From NCBI RefSeq assembly GCF_000308475.2, contig NZ_BAFT02000103.1, positions 42,004-106,003 on the forward strand: a DNA stretch of 64,000 nucleotides, written 5' to 3'. Below the pieces are notes generated by a model, which was not told the origin of the DNA, did not search any database, and saw only the letters and a list, made by a program, of their open reading frames with translations. Both the position numbers and the translations under genes were made by a program. Of the stretch, positions 33,861 to 43,035 are shown one piece after another (position 1 is the first letter of the stretch; each line of letters starts with the position of its first letter). Source of the DNA: Nocardia brasiliensis NBRC 14402 (GTDB taxonomy: Bacteria > Actinomycetota > Actinomycetes > Mycobacteriales > Mycobacteriaceae).

Positions 33861-35357
33861 GTGACCGACACTGCGACAGCGGTAGCAGTTCCAGAAAAAC
33901 AAGGCAGTTCAGCGCGCTGGTTCGCCCTCGGCGTCATCGCGTTGGCCCAGCTCATGGTGGTGCTCGACGCCACCATCGTGACGATCTCGCTGCCCTTCGC
34001 GCAGCAGGACCTCGGCATCAGCGACGGCAACAAGCAGTGGATGCTCACGGCGTACACGCTGATCTTCGGCGGCCTGCTGCTGCTCGGCGGTCGGCTCGCC
34101 GACTACCTCGGCCGACGGCGGATCTTCATCGTCGGCCTGATCGGCTTCGCGGCCGCGTCGGCACTTGCCGGTCTCGCGCAGAACGGGGCCGAGATGTTCG
34201 CCGGCCGTGCCCTGCAGGGTGCGTTCGCGGCGTTGCTCGCGCCGGCCGCGCTCTCGCTGCTCTCGGTGACCTTCACCGAACCCGGTGAGCGGGCCAAGGC
34301 CTTCGGCCTGTTCGCGGGCATCTCCGCCGGTGGCGCCGCGCTCGGCCTGATCGCCGGTGGCGCGCTCACCGAATACGCCTCGTGGCGCTGGTGCCTGCTG
34401 GTGAACACCCCGATTGCGCTGCTCGCCCTGGTCGGCGCGCTGGCCTGGGTGGTCAAAGATGTGCCGACACCCCGGACCGGTGGCTACGACGTGCCCGGCG
34501 CGGTCACCGTCACCCTCGGTCTGATCGCGATCGTGTACGGCTTCAGCCGGGCCGCCGCCGACGGCTGGCTGGCGGGCAGCACGCTCGGCCTGCTGGTGGC
34601 CGGTGCCGCGCTGCTGACCGCGTTCGTCGCGATCGAGCGCCGTTCGGCGAATCCGCTGCTGCCGCTGCATATTCCGGGTGAGATCAACCGGGGCGGCGCG
34701 TTCCTCGCCGCGCTGCTGGTGCCGATCGCCATGTTCGCGATGTTCCTGTTCCTCAGCTACTACTTCCAGATCACGCTCGGCTACTCGTCGCTGAAGGCGG
34801 GCTTCGCGTTCCTGCCGTTCCCCGCGGGCATCGCGATCTCCGCGGGCGTGACCAGCGCGCTGCTGCCGAAGATCGGCCCGCGGCCGCTGATGGTGGCCGG
34901 CGCCGTGCTCGGCGTGCTCGGCCTGCTGTGGCTGGCCCAGCTCGGTTTCGGGGACGGCTACGCGACCAGCGTGCTGCCCGCGCAGCTGCTCATCGCGCTC
35001 GGCATGGGCCCGCTGTTCGTCGGCATGCAGACCGTCGCGCTGCATCAGGTGGAAGAAGCGGATTCGGGCGTGGCCAGTGCGCTGCTGAACGCGGCACAGC
35101 AGGTCGGCGGCGCGGTCGGCACGGCCCTGCTGACCACCATCTCGGTGCAGACGGCCAAGAGCTACGCCGAGAGCCACGCGCCGCTGGACAACCTGCTCGC
35201 CCGCGCTTCGATCCACAGCTACGACGTGGCGTTCTATGTCGGTGCCGGGTTCTTCCTCGCCGCCATCCCGGTGATCTGGCTGATGATCCGGGACCGGCCG
35301 GCGAACCTGATCGAAGGCGCCGACGACGCGGCGCGCCCGGTGCACGTCGGGGTCTGA
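33861..35357 (+). CDS. MFS drug-efflux transporter, DHA2 (EmrB/QacA) family
   Basis: A 498-residue transporter with about 14 membrane helices. It has the DHA2 signature VVLDATIVTISLPFAQQDL in the first helix and GGRLADYLGRRRIF between helices 2 and 3. It probably exports toxic compounds by proton antiport. The GTG at 33861 has GGAG at 6-7 bases and gives the expected N-terminus; an upstream in-frame start at 33822 is less likely. The divergent TetR gene is the likely regulator. A hairpin terminator follows. Confidence 0.92.
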   Translation: MTDTATAVAVPEKQGSSARWFALGVIALAQLMVVLDATIVTISLPFAQQDLGISDGNKQWMLTAYTLIFGGLLLLGGRLADYLGRRRIFIVGLIGFAAASALAGLAQNGAEMFAGRALQGAFAALLAPAALSLLSVTFTEPGERAKAFGLFAGISAGGAALGLIAGGALTEYASWRWCLLVNTPIALLALVGALAWVVKDVPTPRTGGYDVPGAVTVTLGLIAIVYGFSRAAADGWLAGSTLGLLVAGAALLTAFVAIERRSANPLLPLHIPGEINRGGAFLAALLVPIAMFAMFLFLSYYFQITLGYSSLKAGFAFLPFPAGIAISAGVTSALLPKIGPRPLMVAGAVLGVLGLLWLAQLGFGDGYATSVLPAQLLIALGMGPLFVGMQTVALHQVEEADSGVASALLNAAQQVGGAVGTALLTTISVQTAKSYAESHAPLDNLLARASIHSYDVAFYVGAGFFLAAIPVIWLMIRDRPANLIEGADDAARPVHVGV

Positions 35358-35375
35358 TCAACTGGATAACGACTC

Positions 35376-35409
35376 GGTCCGCGGATCGCCAGGCGGCGGT
35401 CCGCGGACC
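35376..35409 (+). terminator. Hairpin terminator after the MFS gene
   Basis: A perfect 9-bp stem, GGTCCGCGG with CCGCGGACC, closes a 16-base loop 18 bases after the stop codon. There is no T-run, which is common for actinobacterial terminators. Confidence 0.55.
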
Positions 35410-35706
35410 TATCGTGGGGGGCGCGGGCGACCTGCGCATTGCGCCGTAGCCACCGGTGCGCGGCGCCGGGGCCAACCGGCGAATTGCGCTGGGACCTACC
35501 AGTCAGTAAGTTCGTGGGGTTTCTCACTCGGGGGGCTGCCCGCACACCGCGAACGGCGGCAGCAGTACGCTTGTCTTGTTTGCACCACACGTCTCGCGGA
35601 CAACGCGGGGCATATACGTTGTCTGTTGGAACAGCTGGGGTCCGCTCACAAGCGTGTTCGCCTGGCCGTGCAATGAGGGCACCATCCTAGGAGGACACGA
35701 AGATCC
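35410..35706. other. Intergenic region before icd
   Basis: No gene is supported. This stretch must hold the icd promoter; I cannot pick a single convincing -10. The right end has the strong ribosome binding site CTAGGAGGACA (about 35688-35698). Confidence 0.4.
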
Positions 35707-36924
35707 ATGTCCAAGATCAAGGTTGAAGGCACCGTCGTCGAACTCGACGGCGACGAGATGACCCGGATCATCTGGCAGTTCATCAAGGACAAGCTGATCC
35801 ATCCGTATCTCGACGTGAACCTCGAGTACTACGACCTGGGCATCGAGTACCGGGACAAGACAGACGACCAGGTCACCATCGATGCCGCCGAGGCGATCAA
35901 GCGCCACGGCGTCGGCGTCAAATGCGCCACCATCACGCCGGACGAGGCCCGCGTCAAGGAATTCGGCCTGAAGAAGATGTGGCGCTCGCCCAACGGCACC
36001 ATCCGCAACATCCTCGGCGGCACCATCTTCCGCGCCCCGATCATCATCTCCAACGTCCCGCGCCTGGTGCCCGGCTGGACCAAGCCGATCATCATCGGCC
36101 GTCACGCGTTCGGCGACCAGTACCGCGCCACCGATTTCAAGGTGTACCAGGCGGGCACGGTCACCGTGACCTTCACGCCGGAGGACGGCAGCGAGCCGAT
36201 TCAGCACGAGGTCGTGAAGATGCCCGAGGACGGCGGCGTCGTCATGGGCATGTACAACTTCAAGAACTCGATCATCGATTTCGCGCGCGCCTCGTTCAAC
36301 TACGGCCTGCAGCAGAACTACCCGGTGTATCTCTCCACGAAGAACACCATCCTCAAGGCCTACGACGGCATGTTCAAGGACACGTTCCAGGACATCTTCG
36401 ACGCCGAGTTCAAGACCCAGTTCGACGCGGCGGGCCTGACCTACGAGCACCGCCTCATCGACGACATGGTCGCATCCTCCATGAAGTGGGAGGGCGGTTA
36501 CGTCTGGGCCTGTAAGAACTACGACGGCGACGTGCAGTCCGACACCGTGGCCCAGGGCTTCGGTTCGCTCGGCCTGATGACCTCGGTGCTGCTGACCCCG
36601 GACGGCAAGACCTGTGAGGCGGAGGCCGCGCACGGCACCGTCACCCGGCACTACCGTCAGCACCAGCAGGGCAAGCCGACCTCGACCAATCCGATCGCGT
36701 CGATCTTCGCCTGGACGCGCGGGCTCGAGCACCGCGGCAAGCTGGACAACACCCCCGAGGTGATCGGCTTCTCGCAGACCCTCGAGGATGTCGTCATCAA
36801 GACCGTCGAGGGCGGCCAGATGACCAAGGATCTCGCGCTGCTCGTCGGCGGCGATCAGGGCTACCTGAGCACCGAGGAATTCCTCGGCGCGCTGGACGCC
36901 AACCTGGCCCGCGCCCTGCGCTGA
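35707..36924 (+). CDS. icd: NADP-dependent isocitrate dehydrogenase
   Basis: Oxidises isocitrate to 2-oxoglutarate with NADP+ in the TCA cycle. The 405-residue protein is of the homodimeric, eukaryote-like type (Icd1/Rv3339c): KIKVEGTVVELDGDEMTRIIWQFIKDKLI at the start, NGTIRNILGGTIFR at the substrate site, RLIDDMVASSMKWEGGYVWACKNYDGDVQSDTVAQGFGSLG with the metal-binding aspartates, and AAHGTVTRHY for NADP. AGGAGG about 10 bases upstream fixes the start. A long hairpin ends the gene. Confidence 0.97.
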   Translation: MSKIKVEGTVVELDGDEMTRIIWQFIKDKLIHPYLDVNLEYYDLGIEYRDKTDDQVTIDAAEAIKRHGVGVKCATITPDEARVKEFGLKKMWRSPNGTIRNILGGTIFRAPIIISNVPRLVPGWTKPIIIGRHAFGDQYRATDFKVYQAGTVTVTFTPEDGSEPIQHEVVKMPEDGGVVMGMYNFKNSIIDFARASFNYGLQQNYPVYLSTKNTILKAYDGMFKDTFQDIFDAEFKTQFDAAGLTYEHRLIDDMVASSMKWEGGYVWACKNYDGDVQSDTVAQGFGSLGLMTSVLLTPDGKTCEAEAAHGTVTRHYRQHQQGKPTSTNPIASIFAWTRGLEHRGKLDNTPEVIGFSQTLEDVVIKTVEGGQMTKDLALLVGGDQGYLSTEEFLGALDANLARALR

Positions 36925-36977
36925 CCAGCTGAATGTCCCGGCGCCGGCAGCGATTCCGGCGCCGGGGACGACTCTAC

Positions 36978-37010
36978 GGGCACCCGCACCACACGGTGGT
37001 ACGGGTGCCC
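36978..37010. terminator. Bidirectional terminator between icd and the convergent dehydrogenase
   Basis: A 15-bp stem with one mismatch (36978-36992 with 36996-37010) around a 3-base loop, beginning GGGCACCCG. CTGTTTT follows on the plus strand. Confidence 0.8.
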
Positions 37011-37024
37011 GGACTGTTTTCCGG

Positions 37025-37915
37025 TCAGGCCGCGACGGTGTGGTCGCGCAGCACCGTGGCGGCGCGGGGGAAGTTCTCCGCGCCGAGACCGCGTTCGACG
37101 CTCACGTCGAGCAGGCGCTGCAACGGGTCCAGCAGGTCGGTGGGCACGCCTTGCTCGCGACTCACGCCGCGGATCGTTTCCAGCACCGAACCCATCTCCG
37201 CGATGCTCGCGAAGGTCGGTGCGAACTCGTCCGCGTCGATTTCGGCGGCAAGGGCCGGTAGCACGTCGAGCAGCGCACGCAGCCAGGGCACCAGGAAGTC
37301 GGCGGTGAGCCCGTGCACGGTGGCCGGTGTGCCGCCGAGCATCGCCGCCGCGTGGAAGAAACCGCCGAACAGCCCGTACATGCCCGCGAGCACCGCCATG
37401 TCGTGTAGGGCCGCCAGGCCGGTGTCGGCGCCGAGATAGGTTGTGGCACCCAGCTCGGCGATCGCCGAGCCGTGCGCGTCCGCGGCTTCGGCCGACCCGC
37501 TGTAGGGAACGAGCGTGGCCGCGGTGCCCACCGTCGCGGGCATGCCGAGAATCGCACCGTCGAGGAAGTGCCCCTGCTGCTCGGCGATCCACGCCGCGAG
37601 CGCGCGGGCGTCGTCGGGACGGCCCGTCGAGACGTTCAGCACCGTGCGTCCCGCCAGTGCGCCGGGAACGGTCTCCAGCAGCGCCGCCACGCCAGGGGTG
37701 TCGACGTGCGAGACGATGATCAGTTCGCTCGCCGTGATCGCGTCGGGGAGCGTCGCGGCGCGGCGCACACCCAGCTCGTCCAGCTGCGGCGCGCGGCCCG
37801 GCGTCCGATTCCACACCGTCGTCGGGTAGCCGGCGGCCAGGTAGCGTCCGGCGATCGCCGAGCCCATCCGCCCGAGTCCGAGCACCGTTATCCGCGTGCG
37901 CTTTTCGCTGGTCAT
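37025..37915 (-). CDS. 6-phosphogluconate/3-hydroxyisobutyrate dehydrogenase-like NAD(P)-binding protein
   Basis: A 296-residue beta-hydroxyacid-dehydrogenase-type protein with the Rossmann motif ITVLGLGRMGSAIAGRYLAAGY, NRTPGR after beta-2 (favouring NADPH) and DGAILGMPATVGTAATL. The helical C-terminal half resembles imine-reductase-like members, where the usual catalytic lysine is absent; here the equivalent segment reads TGLAALHDMAVLAG with Asp. GGAGG stands 8 bases before the ATG. It is divergent from a GlxA/AraC regulator at 38043 that probably controls it. Confidence 0.85.
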   Translation of the reverse strand: MTSEKRTRITVLGLGRMGSAIAGRYLAAGYPTTVWNRTPGRAPQLDELGVRRAATLPDAITASELIIVSHVDTPGVAALLETVPGALAGRTVLNVSTGRPDDARALAAWIAEQQGHFLDGAILGMPATVGTAATLVPYSGSAEAADAHGSAIAELGATTYLGADTGLAALHDMAVLAGMYGLFGGFFHAAAMLGGTPATVHGLTADFLVPWLRALLDVLPALAAEIDADEFAPTFASIAEMGSVLETIRGVSREQGVPTDLLDPLQRLLDVSVERGLGAENFPRAATVLRDHTVAA

Positions 37916-38029
37916 GCGTTTCCTCCGTAGATCTGTGCGGGTGTCGGGTGGGCGCCCGCGTCCCAGTCTTCGCGTTCGGGTCGCGTCGCACGAGTGGCAG
38001 GACTGACCGTCGGCGCACGCTTCCTGCCA

Positions 38030-38035
38030 TATCCT
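38030..38035 (+). promoter_or_regulatory. -10 element of the GlxA-type regulator, leaderless
   Basis: TATCCT fits TANNNT and lies 7 bases before the ATG at 38043, with no Shine-Dalgarno sequence. Confidence 0.45.
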
Positions 38036-38042
38036 GGGCGGC

Positions 38043-39041
38043 ATGACCGGCCGCACCGTCGCCATCGCCGTCACGCCCGGTGCGATGCATCCCTGGGATC
38101 TCTACGAACTCGGCGTGCTCGCCTCGATTTTCGGCACTCCGCAGCCCGGTATCGCCGACGACTGGTACGAGCTGCGGATCTGCTCGGTCCTGCCGGAAAC
38201 GGCCGAGTCGGCGATCGGGCACGGCGCCTTCCTGCGCGCCGAGTACGGCGTGGCCGAACTGGTCGCCGCCGACACGGTTTTCATCCCGTCGATCGCCTAC
38301 GACTGCACGACCGACAACCGCCCGGTGCCGCCCGAACTGATCGATGCCCTCGCCGCGGCGCACCGGCGCGGCGCACGGATGGTCGCGCTGTGCAGCGGCA
38401 CTTTCGTGCTGGCCGCCGCCGGTCTGCTCGACGGCAGGCGAGCCACCGTGGGCTGGGAGCACGCCGCGATCCTGGCTCGGCGCTTTCCCGCCGTCGAAGT
38501 GGACGGATCGGCGCTCTATGTGGACGACGGGGACATCCTCACCAGCTCGGGAATGACCGCCGCGCTGGATCTCTCGCTGCATCTGGTGCGCCGCGATTTC
38601 GGGGCGGCCGTGGCGAACCGGCTGGCCAGGCGGTTGATGGTGCCGCCGAATCGAGCCGGGGGGCAGGCCCAGTTCGTCGACCTGTCCGTCACGGCGCGGG
38701 CCGCGGCCGATCTCGGGCCCGCGCTCGAATGGGCCCGCGCCCACCTCGGCGAGCCGCTCACCGTCGACCAGCTCGCCGCCCGCGCCGCCATGAGCCCGCG
38801 CACCTTCCATCGCCGCGTACAGCAGTCGATCGGGGTGACCCCGAAACAGTGGTTGCTGACCCAGCGCTTGGCCCGCGCACAATCGCTGCTCGAATCCACC
38901 GATCACCCCATCGGCCGGGTCAGCCGGATGTGCGGTCTCGGCACCGCCGCCAACCTGCGCAGACACTTCGCCGCCGTAGTCGGCGTGACACCCGCGGAAT
39001 ACCGCCGCACCTTCGAACTCCGCGAACCCCCTGCGGCGTGA
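38043..39041 (+). CDS. GlxA-type AraC-family transcriptional regulator
   Basis: A 332-residue regulator. The N-terminal DJ-1/PfpI-like domain has ALCSGTFVLAAAGLLDGRRATVGWEHA with a cysteine at the nucleophile position. The C-terminal AraC domain carries two helix-turn-helix units (LTVDQLAARAAMSPRTFHRRVQQSIGVTPKQWL and IGRVSRMCGLGTAANLRRHFAAVVGVTPAEYRR). Many such regulators activate a neighbouring metabolic gene, here the divergent dehydrogenase at 37025. The ligand is unknown. Confidence 0.9.
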   Translation: MTGRTVAIAVTPGAMHPWDLYELGVLASIFGTPQPGIADDWYELRICSVLPETAESAIGHGAFLRAEYGVAELVAADTVFIPSIAYDCTTDNRPVPPELIDALAAAHRRGARMVALCSGTFVLAAAGLLDGRRATVGWEHAAILARRFPAVEVDGSALYVDDGDILTSSGMTAALDLSLHLVRRDFGAAVANRLARRLMVPPNRAGGQAQFVDLSVTARAAADLGPALEWARAHLGEPLTVDQLAARAAMSPRTFHRRVQQSIGVTPKQWLLTQRLARAQSLLESTDHPIGRVSRMCGLGTAANLRRHFAAVVGVTPAEYRRTFELREPPAA

Positions 39042-39280
39042 ATTGCTCGTCGGCGGAATCGAACCGGGGCCGGGATGACGCCGCGCACATTCGGCGGGGG
39101 CGTCGGGCGGTGCGCTCGGGGTACGCGAGTGTTTCCGAATGAAAATTGCCAGGTCGAATGGCCGGACCGTCCAAATTGGGCGATTTTTCCTGCTGACCTG
39201 CATGTTTTCTCGATCTAAAGGTGTTTCAACTCACGTTTACTCGGGAAGCGAAACCGCCGCGGGAGGCGTTTCATGAATAC

Positions 39281-40519
39281 GTGACCACCCCACTCGCCAC
39301 CCAGGTACCCGCACGCCCCGAGGCTGAGCGGACGAGCTGGCATATTCCGGCCATGCTCGCGCTGGCTCTCGGCGGATTCGGCATCGGCACAACAGAATTC
39401 GTCACCATGGGCCTGCTGCCCAATATCGCCCACGCGATGGGCGTCTCCGAACCGACCGCGGGACACGCCGTCTCCGCGTACGCGCTCGGGGTGGTGATCG
39501 GTGCGCCGGTCATCGCCGCGCTGTGCGCGCGGGTGTCCCGGAAGAAACTGCTCATCGCGTTGATGGCGGCGTTCACGCTGGGCAACATCGCGACCGTGCT
39601 GGCGCCGAGCTTCGGCACGCTGGTGGCCGCGCGGTTCGTCTCCGGTCTGCCGCACGGCGCGTACTTCGGCGTCGCCTCGCTCGCCGCCGCCACCCTCGCT
39701 CCGGTGGGGCAGCGCGCGAAAGCGGTCGCCGCGGTTATGCTCGGGTTGAGCGCCGCCAATGTCGTCGGCGTTCCTGCTGCGACCTGGCTCGGCCAACATC
39801 TCGGCTGGCGCGACGCCTACGTCGTGGTCGCCGTGATCGGGCTGGCGACCGTCGCCGCACTGATCAAGTTCGTCCCGGAACTCACCGGGATCACGATGAC
39901 CAACCCCGTCACCGAACTCGGCGCGCTGCGTCGTCCCCAGGTACTGCTGACCCTGCTGGTCGGCGCGATCGGCTTCGGCGGCATGTTCGCCGTGTACACC
40001 TACATCACCACCACGCTCACCGGCGTCGCCGGCATGTCCGCCGGCCTGGTTCCGCTGGTGCTGATGCTGTTCGGCGTCGGCATGGTGGTCGGCAATATCG
40101 TCGGCGGTGTGCTCGCCGACCGCGGCGTGGATCGCGCGATCTACTTCGCCATGATCGGTATGGCCGTCATCCTCGCCGCATTCGTTGCGGCGGCGCACAA
40201 TCCGTACACCGCGGCGATCGGTGCGTTCCTGGTCGGCGCGAGTGGCGCCTCGCTCGCCCCCGGCTTGCAGACCCGGCTGATGGATGTGGCGCACGAGGCG
40301 CAGACGCTGGCCGCCGCGTTGAACCACGCCGCGCTCAACATCGCCAACGCCGCGGGCGCCTGGCTGGGCGGCGCCGTGATCGCGGCCGGGCTCGGGTACA
40401 CCGCGCCCGCCATGGTCGGCGCGGGCCTCGCCGTGATCGGCGTGGTGTTGTTCGCGATCACCGTCTGGGCGGCTCGCCGGGACGCGCGCCTCGTCGCGGC
40501 GGCAGCCCTGATCGCCTGA
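39281..40519 (+). CDS. MFS transporter, DHA1 (AraJ-like) family
   Basis: A 412-residue, 12-helix transporter. It has the AraJ-like first helix ALALGGFGIGTTEFVTMGLLPNIA and a variant loop between helices 2 and 3 (ALCARVSRKKLLIA). Family members export sugars, arabinose analogues or drugs. The start is uncertain: GTG at 39281 gives a compact N-terminus, while a GTG at 39221 is also in frame with an AAAGG sequence before it. A TetR gene follows 52 bases downstream, but the operator suggests that TetR controls other genes. Confidence 0.86.
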   Translation: MTTPLATQVPARPEAERTSWHIPAMLALALGGFGIGTTEFVTMGLLPNIAHAMGVSEPTAGHAVSAYALGVVIGAPVIAALCARVSRKKLLIALMAAFTLGNIATVLAPSFGTLVAARFVSGLPHGAYFGVASLAAATLAPVGQRAKAVAAVMLGLSAANVVGVPAATWLGQHLGWRDAYVVVAVIGLATVAALIKFVPELTGITMTNPVTELGALRRPQVLLTLLVGAIGFGGMFAVYTYITTTLTGVAGMSAGLVPLVLMLFGVGMVVGNIVGGVLADRGVDRAIYFAMIGMAVILAAFVAAAHNPYTAAIGAFLVGASGASLAPGLQTRLMDVAHEAQTLAAALNHAALNIANAAGAWLGGAVIAAGLGYTAPAMVGAGLAVIGVVLFAITVWAARRDARLVAAAALIA

Positions 40520-40536
40520 CGGCGCGCTGCACTTGA

Positions 40537-40554
40537 ACATACAGAGCTGTATGT
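40537..40554. promoter_or_regulatory. 18-bp operator ACATACAGAGCTGTATGT before tetR
   Basis: A perfect inverted repeat, ACATACA-N4-TGTATGT. The same 7-bp arms with the same spacing occur at 43319-43336. It lies just upstream of a TAGAAT -10 (40560-40565) that is 6 bases from the TetR ATG, so binding would block this promoter. Confidence 0.8.
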
Positions 40555-40571
40555 AAGTGTAGAATCGCCGG

Positions 40572-41216
40572 ATGGCCAGGATCGAAGTCGCGAAACCGCA
40601 GCGCCGCACCCAGGAACAGCGCAGCACCGAGATGCGCACGCGGTTGCTCGATGCGACCATCGACTGTCTGGTCGAGTACGGCTACGCGGGCACGACCACA
40701 CCGCGGGTCGCCGAACGCGCCGGCGTCACCCGCGGTGCGCAGGTGCACCACTTCGGTTCCAAGACCGACCTGGTGGTCGCCGCGATCAGCCACCTCGCGC
40801 AGCTGCGCGCCGAGACCGCGATGCGGGAGATGGCCAAGGTCGAGCGCGGTGACGACCCGGTCGGCGCGGCGCTGGAGTTCCTGTGGGAACTGCATCAGGG
40901 TCCGCTGTTCATCGCCACCGTCGAACTGTGGGTGGCGGGCCGCACCGATCCCGTGCTCGCCGCCGCGATGGAGAAGGTCGAGCCGTTCGTCAACAACGCC
41001 GTCCTGATGGCCGTCGCCCGCTTCGTCCCCGACGAGATCCGCCGCAAGGAAGCCCGCGATTTCATCTACACGGCCATGGACGCCCTGCGCGGCATCCTCG
41101 TCTCCAACTTCATCGACCCCGACAACGAACGCGCCCAACGTCGTTGGCGTCGTGCCACCGCCCACCTGCACGACATCGCCGCCGCGGCATTGGCCGGCGT
41201 TCGCACCGCAGACTGA
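40572..41216 (+). CDS. TetR-family regulator of the lipid-catabolism operon
   Basis: A 214-residue TetR regulator: RTRLLDATIDCLVEYGYAGTTTPRVAERAGVTRGAQVHHFGSKTDLVVAAI forms the DNA-binding domain. Its own promoter and the promoter of the thiolase operon at 43433 carry the same perfect 18-bp palindrome, so I infer autoregulation and control of that operon. The ligand is probably an acyl-CoA intermediate; that is inference from the operon content. The mRNA looks leaderless. Confidence 0.9.
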   Translation: MARIEVAKPQRRTQEQRSTEMRTRLLDATIDCLVEYGYAGTTTPRVAERAGVTRGAQVHHFGSKTDLVVAAISHLAQLRAETAMREMAKVERGDDPVGAALEFLWELHQGPLFIATVELWVAGRTDPVLAAAMEKVEPFVNNAVLMAVARFVPDEIRRKEARDFIYTAMDALRGILVSNFIDPDNERAQRRWRRATAHLHDIAAAALAGVRTAD

Positions 41217-41323
41217 AGCGCGGCGACTATTCGCCGCACAGTGCCAGGGCCAGCAGCTCGGACTCCTGCTAGATCATGGCCGAAGATCATCGTCGCCGAC
41301 GCGCCTGACCGATAACGCCGTCG

Positions 41324-41370
41324 GCGGGACGGGACCGTGCGGCAGGTGCTGCCGCACGGTCCCGTCCCGC
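41324..41370. terminator. 47-bp perfect palindrome, bidirectional terminator
   Basis: A 22-bp perfect stem (41324-41345 with 41349-41370) with a 3-base loop, between convergent tetR and permease genes. It begins GCGGGACGGGACCG and has no T-run. Confidence 0.85.
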
Positions 41371-41382
41371 TCGACGAGGTCG

Positions 41383-43035
41383 TCAGTGCTGGCGGGGGAG
41401 GAGGTGGTGGCCGGGTTTGTCGGTGGACAGGGCCAGCGAGCTGATGTACTGGATCTCCCCTTCGGGGCCGGGGGTGGCCGAGGCGATCATGTCGGGGCGC
41501 TCGAATTCGAGGCCTGTGACATGGCAGGTGAGGGTCTCGCCGGAGGGGTTGCCGTGCTCGTCGAACATCGGCAGATCGATGCCGTCGTCGCTGCGCCGCA
41601 GGTAGTACTTGCCCTTGGTGGCGACCGCGGTCAGCGGGGTGGCGAGGAACGCGACGACCACCGCGACGATCGGGGAGTACGGCTTCAGCAGCTCACCGAA
41701 CAGCCCGAAGAACGTCATGATCGAGAGCACCGCGGACAGCCCGAAGCCGACCAGGCCGACCGGGTTGAAGTCGTACAGCATGCCGCGCCGGAACTCCGGT
41801 TGCTTCGGCGAGATCTTCAACAGGTACTTGTTGACCGCGATATCCGTTGCGACGGTGACGATCCAGGCGATGCCGCAGTTGGCGTAGAAGCCGAGGATGT
41901 TGTTGAGGAAGTCGAACATGTTGGCTTCCATCAGGATCAACGCGATCACCAGGTTCACGCCGAGGAAGATCAACCGCCCCGGGTAGGTCTTGGTGACCCG
42001 GGTGTAGGAGTTGGTCCAGGCCAGCGAGCCCGAGTACGCATTCGTCACATTGATCTTGATCTGGCTGATCACGACGAGCACGACGGCCAGCGTCATGGCC
42101 AGCCAGCCCGGCACCATATCGCGGTAGATCTCCAGGAACTGGTGCACCGGCTGGTTGGCGATCCCCTGTGCGGCAGGCACATTCGCGATCAGGTACACCG
42201 CGAGGAACAGTCCGACCACCTGCTTGAGCGCGCCGAAGACCACCCAGCCGGGCCCGGCGAGCAGCATCCAGCTCCACCATTTGCGAGCGTTCTCCGGCGT
42301 ACGCGGCGGCATGAAGCGCAGGTAGTCGATCTGCTCGGCGATCTGGGCGATCAGTGACAGGCAGACGCCCGCCGCCAGCAGCGTGCCGGAAAAGCTGACG
42401 CCGGAACCGTTTTCGCCGCCGTAGGCGAAGAACGAGGACACCGAGTCGGGGTGGCGCACGAGCAGGAACCCGAACGGCAGCACCATCAGCAGCAACCAGA
42501 GCGGCGTGGTCCACACCTGCAGCTTGGCGAGGGTGTTCATGCCGTAGATGACCAGCGGGAAGATGATCAACGTCGAGGCCAGGTAGCCGAGCCACAGCGG
42601 TACGCCCAGGCCGAGTTCCAGCCCCTGGGCCATGATCGAGCCTTCGAGCGCGAAGAAGATGAACGTGAACGAGGCGAACACGATATTGGTGATGACCGAC
42701 CCGTAATAGCCGAATCCGCTACCGCGCGTGATCAAATCGAGGTCGATGTTGTAGCGCGCCGCGTAATAGGCGAGCGGGAAGCCGGTCAGCATCACGACGA
42801 CGGCGAACAGTCCGATCCCGAGCAGCGCGTTCCCGGTGCCGTTGGCGATGCCGATGTTCGCGCCGATGGCGAAGTCGGCCAGGTACGCGATGCCACCGAG
42901 GGCGGAGATGCCGACGACGGCCGGGCTCCATTTCCGGTAACTCCGTGGCGCGAACCGCAGGGTGTAGTCCTCGAGTGTTTCTTTTGCTGCGGCGATCCCG
43001 TCGGAATTCGACGACCGGGTATCGAGCTCGACCAC
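41383..43035 (-). CDS. NCS1-family purine/cytosine permease-like transporter
   Basis: A 550-residue transporter of the nucleobase:cation symporter-1 family with 12 predicted helices. Family features are the first-helix region SALGGIAYLADFAIGANIGIANG, GYYGSVITNIVFASFTFIFFALEGSIMAQ and INVTNAYSGSLAWTNSY. Substrates of the family are purines, pyrimidines, hydantoins or thiamine precursors; the substrate here is not known. The cytoplasmic C-terminal tail of about 85 residues is longer than usual. The GTG at 43035 has GGAG about 7 bases upstream. It is divergent from the thiolase operon and may share its control region. Confidence 0.85.
   Translation of the reverse strand: MVELDTRSSNSDGIAAAKETLEDYTLRFAPRSYRKWSPAVVGISALGGIAYLADFAIGANIGIANGTGNALLGIGLFAVVVMLTGFPLAYYAARYNIDLDLITRGSGFGYYGSVITNIVFASFTFIFFALEGSIMAQGLELGLGVPLWLGYLASTLIIFPLVIYGMNTLAKLQVWTTPLWLLLMVLPFGFLLVRHPDSVSSFFAYGGENGSGVSFSGTLLAAGVCLSLIAQIAEQIDYLRFMPPRTPENARKWWSWMLLAGPGWVVFGALKQVVGLFLAVYLIANVPAAQGIANQPVHQFLEIYRDMVPGWLAMTLAVVLVVISQIKINVTNAYSGSLAWTNSYTRVTKTYPGRLIFLGVNLVIALILMEANMFDFLNNILGFYANCGIAWIVTVATDIAVNKYLLKISPKQPEFRRGMLYDFNPVGLVGFGLSAVLSIMTFFGLFGELLKPYSPIVAVVVAFLATPLTAVATKGKYYLRRSDDGIDLPMFDEHGNPSGETLTCHVTGLEFERPDMIASATPGPEGEIQYISSLALSTDKPGHHLLPRQH

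Noticed and set aside
35410..35706. Short peptide gene between the efflux pump and icd
   Set aside because: Several small frames exist, but none has a ribosome binding site or a plausible protein sequence.
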